The notes: generated from the letters alone by a model not told the origin. A stretch of 64,000 nt of DNA from Methylolobus aquaticus (GCA_004168015.1 SEYW01000007.1:1-64000), one strand, 5' to 3'. Shown: positions 55,072 to 64,000, counted from the first letter of the stretch. Translations and numbers: made by a program.

Positions 55072-56652
55072 TCATAGGTCACCGGGCGCGAGCCCGCGCG
55101 TCATGAACTTCGCCCGCGCCCGCGAGAAGATGCCGGCCGGGCTTTCCATTTCGAATGAAGCCACGCGATTCAGGGTCTGTGAATCGAACGCCACGACCTC
55201 ATCCCCCGAATAGCCGGCGCTGACGAAGAGGAGGTTGCCACGCGCGTTGTATTCGGGGAAGTAGGCATGCCCGCCCACGTCGAGGGTCTTCGCCACCTCG
55301 AGCGTGTTCTTGTCGATCAGCTGGATGGTCCGGGCCCTGCGGTCCTTGCTGATGATGTCGACCGCCACGTACGGCGCGTTGGGATGCGCGGCCGGAGATT
55401 CGGTGCCGCCGCTGACCGGCACCTGCTTGACGACTTCCATCGTATCCAGATCCCAGACACTGACGACCTCGTGGTCGCAATCGCCGAAATTGGTACCGAA
55501 ACCGAGCGTCTTGCCGTTCACCTTCACGACCGATCCACCGCCTACATGCGGCACGCAACCGGCCGGCAACTTCTTGATGAGCTTGCGCTCTTCGAGATCG
55601 ATCGCGGCGACGATGCTGTCGTCGTAGGACGCGACCATCAGCTTGCGGCCGCCGTGCGAAAGGAAGGCATCGTGCAGGTGGCGCCCGACGTCCTTGATCG
55701 CCGTGACCGGGAAATTGGGACTCTTCAGATCGATGACCCAGACCTGTCCGGCATTCTCCAGCGCGATCGCAAATACATCGGCATACGGCGTACCGGTGAT
55801 CATGCCCGAATCGGAAGTCACGAACTTGCCGTCGGGATCGACACCTTCGAGCGCGAAGAGCTTCAGCGGCTCCAGCGTGTTGGCATCGAGAATGACCGCG
55901 ACATGCGGTACGAACGAGCCCGCCATCAGGTAGCGGCCGTCGCGCGAAATACCGAGCGCCGGGCCATTCAGGCCGGTCTTGATCTCCCGGACGATCTTCA
56001 TCGAATACAGGTCGACCTTGTACAGCTCGGCGGCATCGGTCTTGACATACGCCCAACGCGGGTTGACCGGGTTGAATTCGATGATGTGCGCCGCGGTCGC
56101 GGTCGGCACCTCGCCGACCTTGGTGTTGTTGGCACTGTTGATGAATACCGCCTTCGAGCCGGCGCCGCGCCCATAGCGGCCGCGCGCCGCGACGCCGAGC
56201 AGATCGTCCATGTTCTCGATCGCGTAGCCCGGCTTGTCGGGCAGCGTGGACTCATCCTGCACATGGACCTTCAGGGAACGCTTCATGTCGTCCAGCGTCC
56301 ACTTCGGATCAAGCTTCGGAGTCGTCGAGATGTAGTTGACCAGCAGCTTGATCTGGTCGTCACTGAGCTTGCCGTAAAACGGCGGCATCAGGGTGTCGAA
56401 CACGCCGGTCATGATCATGCTGCGCAGCGTCGTCGGGCTGCGGCCAGCCAACCGGGTCTGGTTCAAGGCTGGGGCAAGATAGCCGCCCAAGTCCTGCCCG
56501 TGGCAGCTGGCGCAATTGCCGTTGAACAGCGTTTCGGCCTGGGTCCGCTCGGCCGGCGTCAATTCCTTCGCCGTGCCGGAACCCACCGACAACAGCAGTC
56601 CAGCGACGAAGAAGGTCAGTAAGGCATTCCTGGCACGATGGCGTGTTGTCAT
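55072..56652 (-). CDS. nirS: Cytochrome cd1 nitrite reductase-type protein NirS
   Basis: This 526-residue periplasmic enzyme has a signal peptide (1-28) and a heme c site CASCH (47-51) with a Met ligand near 90. A NirS-like linker (TTPKLDPKWTLDDMKRSLKV) leads to an eight-bladed d1 propeller. AAHIIEF supplies a proximal His, HLHDAF and CVPHVGGGS the two distal His expected for nitrite reduction. It converts nitrite to NO in denitrification. The C-terminus SPAGIFSRARA is closer to NirF/NirN than to classical NirS, so a divergent or NirN-like role is possible. It heads the nir gene run. Confidence 0.85.
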   Translation of the reverse strand: MTTRHRARNALLTFFVAGLLLSVGSGTAKELTPAERTQAETLFNGNCASCHGQDLGGYLAPALNQTRLAGRSPTTLRSMIMTGVFDTLMPPFYGKLSDDQIKLLVNYISTTPKLDPKWTLDDMKRSLKVHVQDESTLPDKPGYAIENMDDLLGVAARGRYGRGAGSKAVFINSANNTKVGEVPTATAAHIIEFNPVNPRWAYVKTDAAELYKVDLYSMKIVREIKTGLNGPALGISRDGRYLMAGSFVPHVAVILDANTLEPLKLFALEGVDPDGKFVTSDSGMITGTPYADVFAIALENAGQVWVIDLKSPNFPVTAIKDVGRHLHDAFLSHGGRKLMVASYDDSIVAAIDLEERKLIKKLPAGCVPHVGGGSVVKVNGKTLGFGTNFGDCDHEVVSVWDLDTMEVVKQVPVSGGTESPAAHPNAPYVAVDIISKDRRARTIQLIDKNTLEVAKTLDVGGHAYFPEYNARGNLLFVSAGYSGDEVVAFDSQTLNRVASFEMESPAGIFSRARAKFMTRGLAPGDL

Positions 56653-57205
56653 TTCAGAACTCCAAGAGGACTGCGAAGAGCGGCTACTCGCCGAGCGACC
56701 GGCACCACCCTACCGAAAAGGGGCCCCGGCGGACCCAACTACTGGCCCAAACAATACAGTTTCGTAACGAAACCTAAGGCTACCGATCGCGGCCGATCCT
56801 GTCAAGCGAAGCGCGAGACATGGAACCTGTGCGAGCGACCTCCCCTGCCGAACGTTACCCGCCTTCGGGGTCCGAGCCTGATCAGCCCGCCGCGCACGAC
56901 CATAACGTCGGGAAAAATTACCCATAGGGAATGTCACTCGATCACGGAGTGCTCGGGAGGCGAAGCTTATCGTCTAGCCACCCGGAACACCAGTGCATCG
57001 GGCAGCGGCGCAAATCCAGACGGCGCCACCCGGCACTGATCGTGAACGGCGACCTGCTTCAAACGGAACTTCACCCGTCGGTCCGAGGCTTCCGTAGGCT
57101 ACTGATACAGCGTTGGGGAAGGCGGCTCGGCAGCCAGATCAGGTCCCGCCGGCGAGACCGGGGCAAGCTTATTGGGCAATTTCTGACCGGGCGAGGAGAC
57201 AAACG
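56653..57205. other. nir upstream region
   Basis: These 553 bases separate nirS from a plus-strand small frame, so promoters for both should lie here. I found no good TTGAT-N4-ATCAA site for an FNR/DNR regulator. The one clear operator-like sequence is the palindrome at 56760-56772. Confidence 0.35.
56760..56772. promoter_or_regulatory. Palindrome TTTCGTAACGAAA upstream of nirS
   Basis: A 13-base palindrome with one central unpaired base sits 108 bases before the nirS start. It could be an operator for a repressor or activator of the nir genes, but does not match a regulator I know. Confidence 0.35.
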
Positions 57206-57319
57206 ATGAGCATCAAACTCGAAAGCAAAGAGACTGCGGAAACGCTCGTGGCGATGAAGATCGCCGGCAGTTGGCTGGCCGGCTGGAGCGGCGTATTGCT
57301 GCTGCTCGCGTTCATTTAA
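57206..57319 (+). CDS. Candidate 37-residue membrane peptide
   Basis: ATG 57206 is preceded by GCGAGGAG, an optimal ribosome site about seven bases away. The product (MSIKLESKETAETLVAMKIA, then a hydrophobic segment to the C-terminus) has an amphipathic, charged first half and one membrane helix of about 17 residues. A hairpin follows 31 bases after the stop. Small single-helix proteins of this type regulate or stabilise membrane complexes. It is divergent from nirS; no relative is recognised. Confidence 0.45.
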   Translation: MSIKLESKETAETLVAMKIAGSWLAGWSGVLLLLAFI

Positions 57320-57350
57320 CGTGAAAGAGTCGCGCAGGGAGACCGGGGCG

Positions 57351-57369
57351 CCTCTCCCTCCGGGAGAGG
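57351..57369. repeat. REP-like hairpin
   Basis: CCTCTCCC (57351-57358) pairs with GGGAGAGG (57362-57369), followed by ATGGGTGAGGG. This is the common extragenic palindrome type of Pseudomonas, Xanthomonas and related genomes, usually present in many copies. Only this copy is in the window. Confidence 0.65.
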
Positions 57370-57687
57370 ATGGGTGAGGGCAAGCGGTCATGCCATGCGT
57401 GCTGTCATCCTCCGGGGCGGCACGAAGGCCATGACCGTTAGCGCAATGACCACGACGACCTGTAAGTCCGATGGCCGGCCAGTCGATGCAGACCTTCCAA
57501 CCCGGCACTCCGGCCGCACCCGGCCGGAAGCACATCCAGGCCGTCGACAACCCGCCTGCCCAACGACGTCAGGTCTTGGGCCGCCGCCCGTTAGGCGGCA
57601 GGCGCTTCTTTGGGAACCCAAGAACAGAAGCCGTCGCGGCTTTGTTCGGAGCCCGCGAGACACAACGCGGTTTCGCCTCACCTCACA

Positions 57688-57714
57688 GGATCAAACGTTG
57701 ACCACGTTTGATCC
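57688..57714. terminator. Perfect hairpin downstream of argG
   Basis: GGATCAAACGT (57688-57698) pairs with ACGTTTGATCC (57704-57714) across five bases. It lies 79 bases past the argG stop on its strand. The stem is strong but no T-run follows, so it may be a processing or stability element rather than a classic terminator. Confidence 0.45.
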
Positions 57715-57792
57715 GGGCGATTCATCCCTGCATCGCGGGAAGCTCCGAATAAATCAGGGTTTGCTTCTTGGAGACGAGCGGACAGGGACGGC

Positions 57793-59013
57793 TCAGGCGC
57801 CGCTCTTGCGCCCCGCGATGCGAAGCCGTAATGCGTTGAGCTTGATGAAGCCCTCGGCGTCCTTCTGGTCGTAGGCTCCCGCATCGTCCTCGAAGGTTGC
57901 GATGTTGGTGTCGAACAGGCTGTCCCGCTCCGACTTGCGACCAACCACGGTCACATTGCCCTTGTAGAGTTTCAGCCGCACGACACCGTTCACCGCGGCC
58001 TGGGAAGCATCGATCATCTGCTGCATCATCTGCCGCTCCGGACTCCACCAGTAACCGTTGTAGATCAGGCTTGCATAGCGGGGCATCAACTCGTCCTTCA
58101 GGTGCGCAACTTCGCGATCCAGCGTCAGCGATTCGATCGCCCGATGGGCACGCAGCATGATCGTACCGCCCGGCGTTTCGTAGCAGCCGCGAGACTTCAT
58201 GCCGACGTAGCGATTCTCAACGATATCGAGGCGCCCGATACCGTTGGCTCCACCGACCTGATTCAACAGCTTCAACGCCTGCGCTGGCGAGACGGTGACA
58301 CCATCGATCGCCACGATGTCGCCGCGCGCGTAGGTCAGTTCCATGTAGGTCGGCCGGTCGGGCGCCTTTTCGGGCGAAACCGTCCAGCGCCACATCGATT
58401 CCTCGGGTTCGTCCCATGGATCTTCGAGCACCCCACCTTCATAGGAGATATGCAGCAGGTTGGCGTCCATCGAATAGGGCGAGGCCTTGCCGCGCTTCAT
58501 CTCGATCGGAATGCCATGCTTTTCGGCGTAGGCAACGAGAGTTTCGCGCGAGGTCAGATCCCATTCGCGCCATGGCGCGATCACCCGGATGTCGGGTCGG
58601 AGGGCGTAGGCACCGAGTTCGAAACGAACCTGATCGTTCCCTTTGCCGGTCGCGCCGTGCGAAATGCTGTCGGCTCCGGTCTCGTTCGCGATCTCGATCA
58701 GCCGTTTTGCTATCAGCGGTCGGGCGATCGAGGTGCCGAGAAGGTATTCACCCTCGTAGATCGCATTCGCACGAAACATCGGGAACACGAAATCACGGGC
58801 GAATTCCTCGCGCAGGTCGTCGATGTAGATCTCCTTGATGCCCATTGCCTGCGCCTTGGCGCGCGCCGGCTCGAGCTCTTCGCCCTGCCCGATGTCCGCG
58901 GTGAAGGTCACGACCTCGCAATCGTAGACCTCCTGCAGCCACTTCAGGATGACCGAGGTGTCGAGACCGCCGGAGTACGCGAGGATGACTTTCTTGATCG
59001 TGCTTTTTGCCAT
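57793..59013 (-). CDS. argG: Argininosuccinate synthase
   Basis: This 406-residue enzyme of arginine synthesis joins citrulline and aspartate using ATP. It has the PP-loop [15 protein letters not shown] near residue 12, the conserved DALSHG-like [16 protein letters not shown], and a C-terminal multimerisation helix. The length is standard, and ATG 59013 is the only suitable start. It is monocistronic here. Confidence 0.97.
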   Translation of the reverse strand: MAKSTIKKVILAYSGGLDTSVILKWLQEVYDCEVVTFTADIGQGEELEPARAKAQAMGIKEIYIDDLREEFARDFVFPMFRANAIYEGEYLLGTSIARPLIAKRLIEIANETGADSISHGATGKGNDQVRFELGAYALRPDIRVIAPWREWDLTSRETLVAYAEKHGIPIEMKRGKASPYSMDANLLHISYEGGVLEDPWDEPEESMWRWTVSPEKAPDRPTYMELTYARGDIVAIDGVTVSPAQALKLLNQVGGANGIGRLDIVENRYVGMKSRGCYETPGGTIMLRAHRAIESLTLDREVAHLKDELMPRYASLIYNGYWWSPERQMMQQMIDASQAAVNGVVRLKLYKGNVTVVGRKSERDSLFDTNIATFEDDAGAYDQKDAEGFIKLNALRLRIAGRKSGA

Positions 59014-59125
59014 GGTGGAAGACGTTGCCTGATTCGATGAAAACGCGGCGATTATAGCGAAAGGCGCCTGGCCTCGCCGAAGGCGCCCGGTTTCGGGCGG
59101 TCCCCGAAACGACGCCAGCCGCGGG

Positions 59126-60010
59126 CTAAGCCTGTGTCAGACGAACTTCGGCCTCGCGATATTTTGCAGCAGTCTTTGCGATGATCTCGGGGGGGAGATG
59201 CGGACCCGGCGCACGCTTGTTCCAATCCAGCGTCTCCAGATAATCGCGCACGAACTGCTTGTCGAAACTCGGCGGACTAATCCCGACGCGATACTGATCG
59301 GCGGGCCAGAAACGGGAGGAATCGGGCGTCAACGCTTCGTCGATCCAGACCAGGTTGCCGTCGCGGTCGAGGCCGAACTCGAACTTGGTGTCGGCGATGA
59401 TGATGCCGCGTTGCAGCGCATAGGCAGCCGCAGTGCGGTACAGCGTCAGGCTGACGTCGCGGACTTGCTCGGCGAGGTCCCGGCCGATCAACCGACAGGT
59501 TTCGTCGAAATCGATGTTCGCGTCGTGGGATCCCATCTCCGCCTTCGTGGAAGGCGTGAAAATCGCCTCGGGAAGCTGTTGAGCCATTGCCAACCCGGCC
59601 GGCAGCGGCATGCCGCAGACCGCGCCGGTCGCCAGATAGTCCTTCCAGCCCGATCCGATCAGATATCCCCGCACCACGGCCTCGACCGGCAGGGGCCGCA
59701 GTTTTCGGACCACCATCGAACGCCTTGCGACCAGCGCGCGTTCCTCAGGATCCGGCAGAACCGCCGCGAGATCGAGATCCGCGAGATGGTTGCCGATCAC
59801 CGATGACAGTCGCTCGAACCAGAAGCGCGACACGGCCGTCAGCACGCGCCCCTTTTCCGGGATCGGATCCGGCAGCACGACATCGAAGGCGGAAAGCCGA
59901 TCGGTCGTCACAATGAGATAATATTCGCCGTCGATATCGTAAATGTCGCGAACCTTGCCACGGCTGCGCAGCGGCAGCGCGGTCAGGGCGCTCTCGAACA
60001 AGGTGTCCAT
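59126..60010 (-). CDS. purC: Phosphoribosylaminoimidazole-succinocarboxamide synthase
   Basis: This 294-residue purine enzyme makes SAICAR from CAIR and aspartate. [28 protein letters not shown] contains the nucleotide region, and [13 protein letters not shown], then [17 protein letters not shown] complete the family signatures. The long type of PurC (about 290 residues) is typical of many proteobacteria. It is divergent from the djlA-like gene. Confidence 0.96.
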   Translation of the reverse strand: MDTLFESALTALPLRSRGKVRDIYDIDGEYYLIVTTDRLSAFDVVLPDPIPEKGRVLTAVSRFWFERLSSVIGNHLADLDLAAVLPDPEERALVARRSMVVRKLRPLPVEAVVRGYLIGSGWKDYLATGAVCGMPLPAGLAMAQQLPEAIFTPSTKAEMGSHDANIDFDETCRLIGRDLAEQVRDVSLTLYRTAAAYALQRGIIIADTKFEFGLDRDGNLVWIDEALTPDSSRFWPADQYRVGISPPSFDKQFVRDYLETLDWNKRAPGPHLPPEIIAKTAAKYREAEVRLTQA

Positions 60011-60105
60011 GTTAATCGCGTTTCCCGGTGGTCTGGACCTGCTGGTTGGCCCTCAATCATGGTAGTTTGCAGACCTTGAGGCAAGAAAAAATCAGTCATG
60101 GCGAC

Positions 60106-60933
60106 ATGAGCTGGCTCGGCAAGGTGCTCGGGGGCGCATTCGGGTTTCTGATGGGAGGCCCTCTCGGCGCCATCCTGGGCGCCGCCGCCGGACATCAATA
60201 CGACCGCGGCCGGCGAGGACCCGAGCGACTGGAGCCCCGGCTCGAAATCGGCGACCAGCGCCGCGTGCAGATGGCGTTTTTCACCGCCACGTTTTCGGTG
60301 ATGGGACACCTGGCCAAAGCCGACGGCGCCGTCTCCGCAGCCGAGATCAACGCGGCCAAAGCCGTCATGGACCGCTTCGAGCTGTCGACCGAATTGCGGC
60401 GGGCCGCGATCCAACTGTTCACCGAAGGCAAGAAACAGGGCTTTCCACTGAACGATGCGCTGGAGCAGTTTCGGAATGAGTGCCATCACCGCTACCCGCT
60501 GTTCCGCCTGTTCATGGAAGTTCTGCTGGAAATGGCCTACGCGGATGGCCCACTGCGCTTCAGCGAGGAGCGCCTGTTACTCCAGATCTGCGACCGCCTG
60601 CATCTGTCGCGACTCGATTTCTACGCCTTGAAGGCGCGGGTGGATGCCGCGCAGCGTCTGGCCCATACCGGTTATGAACGGACCCGTCCGCGGTCTCCGC
60701 CGCCGCCCCCGCGGCGCTCGGCTCTCGACGAGGCCTATATCGTCCTGGGGATCCGCCCGACAGCCAGCGACGCCGAGATCAAATCGGCTTATCGTCGCAT
60801 GATCGGCCAGCATCATCCGGACAAGCTGGTGGCGTCCGGCGCGCCCGAGGAACGGGTCCGCAGCGCGACCGTGAAGACGCAGCAGATCCGCAAAGCCTAC
60901 GAACTGATTGTTGAACAGCGCAATTTGAGTTGA
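60106..60933 (+). CDS. djlA: DjlA-like TerB/J-domain co-chaperone
   Basis: The protein has 275 residues. A Gly-rich hydrophobic N-terminus (GKVLGGAFGFLMGGPLGAILGAAAG) may insert into the membrane. A TerB-type helical domain follows (MAFFTATFSVMGHLAKADGAVS). The C-terminal J domain has QHHPDKL, supplying the HPD that stimulates DnaK ATPase. DjlA-type proteins act at the inner membrane. The start is ATG 60106, and yajQ follows by 14 bases. Confidence 0.9.
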   Translation: MSWLGKVLGGAFGFLMGGPLGAILGAAAGHQYDRGRRGPERLEPRLEIGDQRRVQMAFFTATFSVMGHLAKADGAVSAAEINAAKAVMDRFELSTELRRAAIQLFTEGKKQGFPLNDALEQFRNECHHRYPLFRLFMEVLLEMAYADGPLRFSEERLLLQICDRLHLSRLDFYALKARVDAAQRLAHTGYERTRPRSPPPPPRRSALDEAYIVLGIRPTASDAEIKSAYRRMIGQHHPDKLVASGAPEERVRSATVKTQQIRKAYELIVEQRNLS

Positions 60934-60947
60934 GGAGAGTCCTGCCG

Positions 60948-61430
60948 ATGCCGACTTTTGACGTGGTATCCGAAGTCAACCTGCACGAAGTTAACAACGC
61001 CGTCGATCAGGCGAACCGCGAGGTCACGACACGCTTCGATTTCAAGGGCAGCGGCGCGCAATTCGCCGTGGAGGACGATACCGTCCAGTTGCAGGCCGAG
61101 TCGGAATTCCAGTTGCAACAGATGATGGACATCCTGCAGGCGAAGCTGGCCAAGCGCGGTGTCGACATCCAGAGCCTCGACATCCAGAACCCCGAGGTCA
61201 GCGGCCGGCAGGCGCGGCAATCGGTGAAACTCAAGCAGGGCATCGACAGCGTGCTGGCCAAAACCATCGTCAAGACGGTCAAGGATTCCAAGCTCAAGGT
61301 TCAGGCCAGTATCCAGGGAGACAAGGTGCGAGTCTCCGGCGCCAAGCGGGACGACCTGCAAGCCGTGATCGCGCTGCTGCGCAAGGGTGAACTGTCACAG
61401 CCGCTGCAGTACGAAAACTTTCGTGACTGA
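60948..61430 (+). CDS. yajQ: YajQ family nucleotide-binding protein
   Basis: This 160-residue protein (MPTFDVVSEVNLHEVNNAVD, then KLKQGIDSVLAKTIVK, ending with the SQPLQYENFRD motif) is a typical YajQ. Members bind nucleotides, and in Xanthomonas relatives bind cyclic di-GMP to modulate transcription. ATG 60948 is preceded by GAGGAG. Confidence 0.95.
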   Translation: MPTFDVVSEVNLHEVNNAVDQANREVTTRFDFKGSGAQFAVEDDTVQLQAESEFQLQQMMDILQAKLAKRGVDIQSLDIQNPEVSGRQARQSVKLKQGIDSVLAKTIVKTVKDSKLKVQASIQGDKVRVSGAKRDDLQAVIALLRKGELSQPLQYENFRD

Positions 61431-61457
61431 TCGCGCCGGCACAGACCTGCCGAGGTC

Positions 61458-62189
61458 TTAGCCGCGCAAATCACCCCACAACAACTGGGCGGCGGTCAAT
61501 GCCGCAATCGCCGCCGTCTCGGCGCGCAAAATCCGGGGCCCGAAGCGCACGCGCATGAAGCCGGCCGCTTCGGCCTGCGCCCGTTCGCTGGGCGAGAACC
61601 CACCCTCCGGTCCCGACAACATCACGATACCTTCCGCGGTGGGCGTCACCTCGCCGATGGCATGCGTGCCGGCGGGATCCAGCAGCAAGCGGGTACCTCG
61701 AACTTCGTCCAGCCACTGCTGCAGCGGCTGCGGCTCCGCCAACTGCGGAATACGGTTCCGATGGCACTGTTCGCAGGCGCTCTGAGCCACCCGTTGCCAA
61801 TGCATCCAGCGACTCGCCCGGCGTTCGTCATCGAGCCGAACCACGGTGCGCTCGGCGATCAGCGGGCTGATCACCGCGACACCCAACTCGACGGCTTTCT
61901 GGATCACCAGATCCATCCGGTCGCCACGTGAGATACCAAGTCCGAGATGCAGCGATAGCGGGGATTCGGCCGACCGCTCCCGCCGGCTACCGAGCCGAAG
62001 CCGGGATTCCGCACGACTCAGCAGTTCGACCTCCGCGTCACACTCACCGCCCGAGCCATCAAAAACCACGAGTTCCGCACCGACCCGCAAGCGCAGCACC
62101 GTTTTCAGGTAGTGCGCCCGCTCTTCCGACAGCACAAGCGTCGCGCGCTCCTCTAGCGCAACGGGCAAGAACAGTCGCGGCACGCGCAT
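61458..62189 (-). CDS. rsmE: 16S rRNA m3U1498 methyltransferase
   Basis: This 243-residue SPOUT-class enzyme has an N-terminal PUA-like domain and a C-terminal knot. LSGPEGGFSPSERAQAEAAGF and LGPRILRAETA-like FGPRILRAETAAIAAL form the SAM-binding knot. It methylates U1498 of 16S rRNA. It begins three bases after the bioA stop and is probably co-transcribed. Confidence 0.95.
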   Translation of the reverse strand: MRVPRLFLPVALEERATLVLSEERAHYLKTVLRLRVGAELVVFDGSGGECDAEVELLSRAESRLRLGSRRERSAESPLSLHLGLGISRGDRMDLVIQKAVELGVAVISPLIAERTVVRLDDERRASRWMHWQRVAQSACEQCHRNRIPQLAEPQPLQQWLDEVRGTRLLLDPAGTHAIGEVTPTAEGIVMLSGPEGGFSPSERAQAEAAGFMRVRFGPRILRAETAAIAALTAAQLLWGDLRG

Positions 62190-62192
62190 CGC

Positions 62193-63548
62193 TCAATCCG
62201 CCGTGGCGGAGTCGATCGCAACGCGCGCCGCCTCGGTCATCCGCGCTATCTCCTCGGGCGTGATCACGTATGGCGGCATGAAATAGACCACCGGTCCCAG
62301 GGGCCGCAGCAGGACCCCCTGCTCCAGTGCCGCCCGGTGAACCCGCAATCCGCGGCGTTCCTGCCACGGATAGGGCACCCGTCCGACCTTGTCTTGCACC
62401 AGTTCGATCGCGGCAATCATGCCAGTCTGCCGGACCTCGGCGACATGCGGATGGTCCGCGAAGGGCTCGCACTGGCGGGCGATATGGCCGGCGAGCTCGC
62501 GATTGCGCCCGATCACATCGGAGGCCTCGAACAACTCCAGCGTCGCCAGCGCCGCGGAGCAGGCCAGCGGATTGCCGGTGTAGCTGTGCGAATGCAGGAA
62601 GGCCTTCAGCGTGACGTAATCATCATAGAACGCGCTGTAGACCGCCTCGCCCGTCAGCACGGCCGCCAGCGGCAGGTAACCCCCCGTCAGCCCCTTCGAC
62701 AGGCACAGGAAATCGGGCGTGATGCCGGCCTGCTCACACGCGAACAGCGTGCCCGTGCGGCCGAAGCCGACGGCGATCTCGTCCGCGATCAGATGGACTC
62801 CATAGCGATCGCAGGCTGCGCGCAGTCGCTCCAGATAGATCGGGTGATACATCCGCATGCCGCCGGCGCATTGCACCAACGGTTCGACGATCACGGCGCA
62901 GATCGAGTCGGCGGACCCGGCCAGCAGGCGATCGAGCTCCTCGAAGCGGCGCTCGGAACACTCCGCCCAGGATTCGCCCGGCTCCCGCGAAAAGCAATCC
63001 GGGCTGGGGACGGTCAGCACATCCATCAGCAGCGGGCGGTAGGTTTCGCGGTACAGGGGGACGTCGCCCACCGCGAGCGCCCCCAGGGTTTCGCCGTGGT
63101 AGCTGTTCTCCAGCGTGACGAAACGGGTCTTGCGGTCGAAGCCGAGATTGCGCCAGTAGTGGAAGCTCATCTTCAGCGCAACTTCGACCGCTGCCGAACC
63201 GTTGTCGGCGTAGAAGCAGCGTGTCAGCCCGGGCGGCGCCAGCCGGGTCAGCCGCTCGGCCAGCACGATGCCCGGCTCGTGCGTGAAACCGGCAAAGATC
63301 ACATGCTCCAGTGTTGCGAGCTGATCGGCCACCGCCGCACCGATCGCCGGATGACAGTGCCCGAACAGGTTCACCCACCATGAACTGATCGCGTCGAGAT
63401 AGCGGCGCCCATGATGATCCTCGAGCCAGACACCTGAGCCACTGCGAATCGGAATTGGCGGCGTGGCCTCGTAATCCTTCATCTGCGAACACGGATGCCA
63501 GACCGTGCTCAGATCGCGTTCGACGAGACTCGCGGCGTTGAGGGGCAT
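62193..63548 (-). CDS. bioA: Adenosylmethionine-8-amino-7-oxononanoate aminotransferase
   Basis: This 451-residue class III PLP aminotransferase of biotin synthesis uses SAM as amino donor. DEIAVGFGRTG gives the PLP-binding Asp, LSKGLTGGYLPLA the Schiff-base Lys, and HPCSQMKDYE is a typical BioA N-terminal signature. ATG 63548 is chosen (MPLNAAS); an alternative at 63626 would add 26 residues. Confidence 0.93.
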   Translation of the reverse strand: MPLNAASLVERDLSTVWHPCSQMKDYEATPPIPIRSGSGVWLEDHHGRRYLDAISSWWVNLFGHCHPAIGAAVADQLATLEHVIFAGFTHEPGIVLAERLTRLAPPGLTRCFYADNGSAAVEVALKMSFHYWRNLGFDRKTRFVTLENSYHGETLGALAVGDVPLYRETYRPLLMDVLTVPSPDCFSREPGESWAECSERRFEELDRLLAGSADSICAVIVEPLVQCAGGMRMYHPIYLERLRAACDRYGVHLIADEIAVGFGRTGTLFACEQAGITPDFLCLSKGLTGGYLPLAAVLTGEAVYSAFYDDYVTLKAFLHSHSYTGNPLACSAALATLELFEASDVIGRNRELAGHIARQCEPFADHPHVAEVRQTGMIAAIELVQDKVGRVPYPWQERRGLRVHRAALEQGVLLRPLGPVVYFMPPYVITPEEIARMTEAARVAIDSATAD

Positions 63549-63658
63549 GTTGCGATACCAGGGGGTTACGGCTAGCCGGTGGCGGAACAGGGGGTGGAAC
63601 CTGCCCGAACCAAATTCACGCGCCATCTTAAGGTCGGGATTCGTCCCGACAAAACGTC

Positions 63659-64000
63659 TCAGCCAGGCGCCGAGACGTGACAGAAGATCGTCTTGAGGTA
63701 ATCGGTCTCGGGAATCGCGGGATGGACGGGATGGTCTGGCCCCTGCCCGCCCTGCCAGAGAAACACGGCATGCCGATCCAGATGGCGGGTCAGGCCGCGC
63801 AGCATGTCGCTCAATGAGGCGCGCGACAAGTGATAAGAGCATGATGCCGAGACCAGCACCCCCCCCGAATTCAGGGCCTGCAGAGCGAGCTGGTTGAGCC
63901 GCCGGTAGGCTTCGGTGCCCGCCTTGAGGTCACGCTTGCGCTTGATCAGTGCCGGCGGGTCGAGCAGGATCAGATCGTAACGCCGGCGATCCTCCCGAGC
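63659..64000 (-). CDS. RlmI-type 23S rRNA methyltransferase, C-terminal part
   Basis: This gene runs off the window's end. The visible part includes YDLILLDPPALIKRKRDL, the SAM-dependent catalytic loop, then AYRRLNQLALQALNSGG and SASCSYHL. It matches the class I 23S rRNA m5C-type methyltransferases with an N-terminal PUA domain (RlmI/YccW). The stop is at 63659. Confidence 0.88.
   Translation of the reverse strand, partial: AREDRRRYDLILLDPPALIKRKRDLKAGTEAYRRLNQLALQALNSGGVLVSASCSYHLSRASLSDMLRGLTRHLDRHAVFLWQGGQGPDHPVHPAIPETDYLKTIFCHVSAPG

Larger units (their letters stand above)
57320..57792. other. Intergenic with repeats, no supported gene
   Basis: This 473-base stretch between the small frame and the argG stop holds two hairpin elements (57351-57369 and 57688-57714) and GC-rich sequence with no supported gene. 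Confidence 0.35.

Noticed and set aside
57570..57612. Mobile-element end with GTTAGGC-like sequence
   Set aside because: Only one short match, with no partner end, no duplicated target and no transposase remnant.
1..64000. CRISPR arrays, tRNA or rRNA genes, complete insertion sequences
   Set aside because: I saw no regularly spaced repeats, no clover-leaf tRNA pattern, no rRNA core sequence and no transposase frame.

Overview
The window reads as chromosomal DNA of a high-GC, free-living gammaproteobacterium. The housekeeping block at the right end (argG, purC, a DjlA-like co-chaperone, yajQ, rsmE, bioA, an RlmI-type methyltransferase), a heme d1 (nir) cluster and a methylmalonyl-CoA block fit a denitrifying, Chromatiales/Competibacter-like metabolism. 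I cannot name a genus from sequence alone. I saw no rRNA, tRNA, CRISPR array or intact transposase.

Layout. (1) 0.26-2.56 kb: an AT-rich gene for a nuclease-like/NACHT STAND NTPase, probably an acquired defence gene. (2) 2.9-20.1 kb, all minus strand: an srfABC cluster. In transcription order it holds a CYTH-like protein, a membrane-anchored coiled-coil/vWA protein, a short paralogue, an inserted VapBC pair, SrfA, SrfB (actin/Hsp70 fold), SrfC (dynamin-like GTPase), a membrane Sel1-like protein, a secreted PpkA-type vWA protein, and an ABC ATPase with an FtsX/MacB-type permease. Three of these proteins share one N-terminal module. Two copies of a structured intergenic repeat bracket the srfA-to-vWA core. 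(3) 20.4-28.1 kb: small membrane and lipoprotein genes, an NAD(P)-binding protein, a DsrE protein, an MMPL exporter, an MFS transporter and a Uma2-type nuclease-like protein. (4) 28.2-34.3 kb: a tight four-gene operon TIR - MoxR AAA+ - degenerate-vWA/FGE fusion - FGE. It is the best candidate here for an undescribed conflict or defence system. (5) 34.5-36.4 kb: a DMT permease with a His-rich tail, then a sigma54-type promoter with a palindromic upstream site ahead of a small secreted protein. (6) 36.4-42 kb: a cytochrome P450, divergent from split methylmalonyl-CoA mutase genes, MeaB and methylmalonyl-CoA decarboxylase. (7) 42-50 kb: an accessory stretch with two paralogous secreted proteins, a beta-helix protein and an exact 491-bp copy of part of the decarboxylase gene. 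(8) 50-56.7 kb: nirSMCFDLGHJ-type genes for cytochrome cd1 and heme d1. (9) 57.2-64 kb: a possible 37-residue membrane peptide and the housekeeping block.

How the genes may work together. The nir genes would make a cd1-type enzyme and its heme d1 cofactor. The mutase, MeaB and decarboxylase together could interconvert succinyl-CoA, methylmalonyl-CoA and propionyl-CoA. The TIR operon looks like sensor/adaptor (vWA-like, FGE), remodelling ATPase (MoxR) and NAD-directed effector (TIR). The srf cluster combines a dynamin-like GTPase, an actin-like ATPase and membrane-anchored vWA proteins, so it probably forms an envelope-spanning assembly. These last two roles are inferences from domain content and gene order.
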